This document shows positions 63,262-64,000 of a stretch of 64,000 nt of DNA, piece by piece; positions within the stretch are counted from its first letter, which is position 1; each line of letters opens with the position of its first letter. The notes below the pieces were generated by a model. It saw only the letters and a list, made by a program, of their open reading frames with translations, was not told where the DNA came from and searched no databases. Where the stretch lies: assembly GCA_024236295.1 (NCBI GenBank), contig JACKKT010000005.1, positions 62,001 through 126,000 of the forward strand, written 5' to 3'. This DNA comes from Kordiimonadaceae bacterium. GTDB lineage: Bacteria; Pseudomonadota; Alphaproteobacteria; Sphingomonadales; Emcibacteraceae. Made by a program: the position numbers and the translations under genes.

Positions 63262-64000
63262 ATGAAAATTATTCACCTTTTGCTGATTATTCTCTTCACT
63301 ACGTTCTCCCCGGCGCTGGCCCATCAGGACCCGGACCAGTCGGGCTTTATCGATGTGGAGGGCGGTAAAATATGGTACCGGCTTAACGGGCTTGAACATC
63401 TGGGCAAGGCGCCTGCCATTATCGTCATGCATGGCGGCCCGGGCGGCACCCACCGGGGGCTTATGCCCTATGTTGAGCTGTCGGATACTTACCCCGTCAT
63501 TCTTTATGATCAGCTGGGCACCGGCATGTCGGCCAAATTTGTTGATGACCCGGATGACCAAAGTCTTTGGACGGTTCAGCATTTCGTCAGCGAAATCAGC
63601 AGCATCAGAAAAGCGCTGGGACTTGATAAAGTGATCATCGCCGGGCACAGCTGGGGCGGAACGTTAAGCGCCGAATATGCGGTTAAAAATGAAAAAGGGC
63701 TGATCGCCGCCATTTTCAGCAGCCCGCTGATCAGCACACCACAGTGGGTCGCCGATAACCGTGAATGGATCAACCAATTACCGGAAAATTACCGCACCGC
63801 AATTGAACGAAATGAAGCGGCCGGCACCTTTGATAATACCGAATACCGCGCGGCGGAGGCCGCCTTTTATGATCAGCATATGTGCCATAATGACTGCGTT
63901 GATTATGGCTTTCGGGATAACGGCGCAAAGGGCAACCGCGATATGTATATGACCATGTGGGGGCCTAGCGAATTTACCGCCAACGGCACACTGGAAAATT
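63262..64000 (+). CDS. secreted alpha/beta-hydrolase, proline iminopeptidase-like, 3' end outside window
   Basis: At least 246 codons, open to the right edge. ATG 63262 opens a Sec signal peptide (MKIIHLLLIILFTTFSPALA). The oxyanion motif HGGPGG is followed by VILYDQLGTGMS and the nucleophile Ser in IAGHSWGGTLSAEYA, which is the proline iminopeptidase/tripeptidyl peptidase layout. FSSPLISTPQWVADN begins the cap region. The catalytic Asp and His would lie beyond the window. An 83-bp gap separates it from the divergent GNAT gene. Confidence 0.85.
   Translation, partial: MKIIHLLLIILFTTFSPALAHQDPDQSGFIDVEGGKIWYRLNGLEHLGKAPAIIVMHGGPGGTHRGLMPYVELSDTYPVILYDQLGTGMSAKFVDDPDDQSLWTVQHFVSEISSIRKALGLDKVIIAGHSWGGTLSAEYAVKNEKGLIAAIFSSPLISTPQWVADNREWINQLPENYRTAIERNEAAGTFDNTEYRAAEAAFYDQHMCHNDCVDYGFRDNGAKGNRDMYMTMWGPSEFTANGTLEN

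Overview
The window reads as chromosomal DNA of a free-living, probably marine alphaproteobacterium with a moderately low GC content. The evidence is the set of neighbourhoods: lgt-midA-pgeF, prs-rplY-pth-ychF, petABC with separate cytochrome b and c1 genes, ppx-rlmE, and holB-metG-tatD-MBL hydrolase. An Emcibacterales/Sneathiellales-like lineage is my guess; I cannot fix the taxon from this sequence alone.

Layout. 1-4.7 kb: the 3' part of a large RTX (calcium-binding repeat) protein and a small lipoprotein. 5-8.7 kb: a VOC protein, a Tat-exported PLP aminotransferase, ilvE and a divergent MarR regulator. 8.7-18 kb: housekeeping genes (FAD oxidoreductase, proC, ybjN, ubiK; then lgt, midA, pgeF, prs, rplY, pth, ychF). 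18-28 kb: a secreted amidohydrolase, a PHP-glycosyltransferase fusion, a sensor kinase with two periplasmic solute-binding domains, a GMC oxidoreductase behind a 40-codon Tat-like ORF, and a Sel1 protein. 28-31 kb: a MarR-GNAT fusion under a perfect palindrome, then mtnP-apt-methyltransferase. 31-43 kb: petABC, a cyclophilin, an MFS carrier, MBL-tatD-metG-holB, rlmE and ppx. 43-46 kb: two more Tat-exported aminotransferases, paralogous to the one at 5.8 kb.

46-64 kb is the accessory part. It holds (a) a lysozyme-like (GH24) gene without a signal peptide, followed by two tandem paralogous periplasmic proteins and a 36-bp ghost of a third copy, an effector/immunity-like layout; (b) a two-gene membrane system whose second protein has an RNxxxH HEPN-like motif and a tail shared with a 60-aa protein 5 kb away; (c) a MacB/FtsX-type exporter with an HlyD adaptor; and (d) an isochorismatase-like hydrolase, a double-hotdog thioesterase, a GNAT and an alpha/beta hydrolase that runs off the end.

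The most unusual signal is in 52.6-61.9 kb. At three different genes (hlyD, the isochorismatase, the thioesterase), one or two AT-rich genes for envelope proteins sit directly behind the stop codon. Behind each such cargo block lies a second, slightly divergent but still readable copy of the host gene's 3' end. At hlyD this happened twice in series. The cargo genes share a G5 leader (consensus AAGGGGGAA) just before their starts. This looks like recurrent insertion of cargo genes at gene 3' ends, where the incoming DNA supplies a new gene tail and the old tail is left as a remnant. No integrase or transposase is visible. No tRNA, rRNA, CRISPR array or insertion sequence was recognised in the window.
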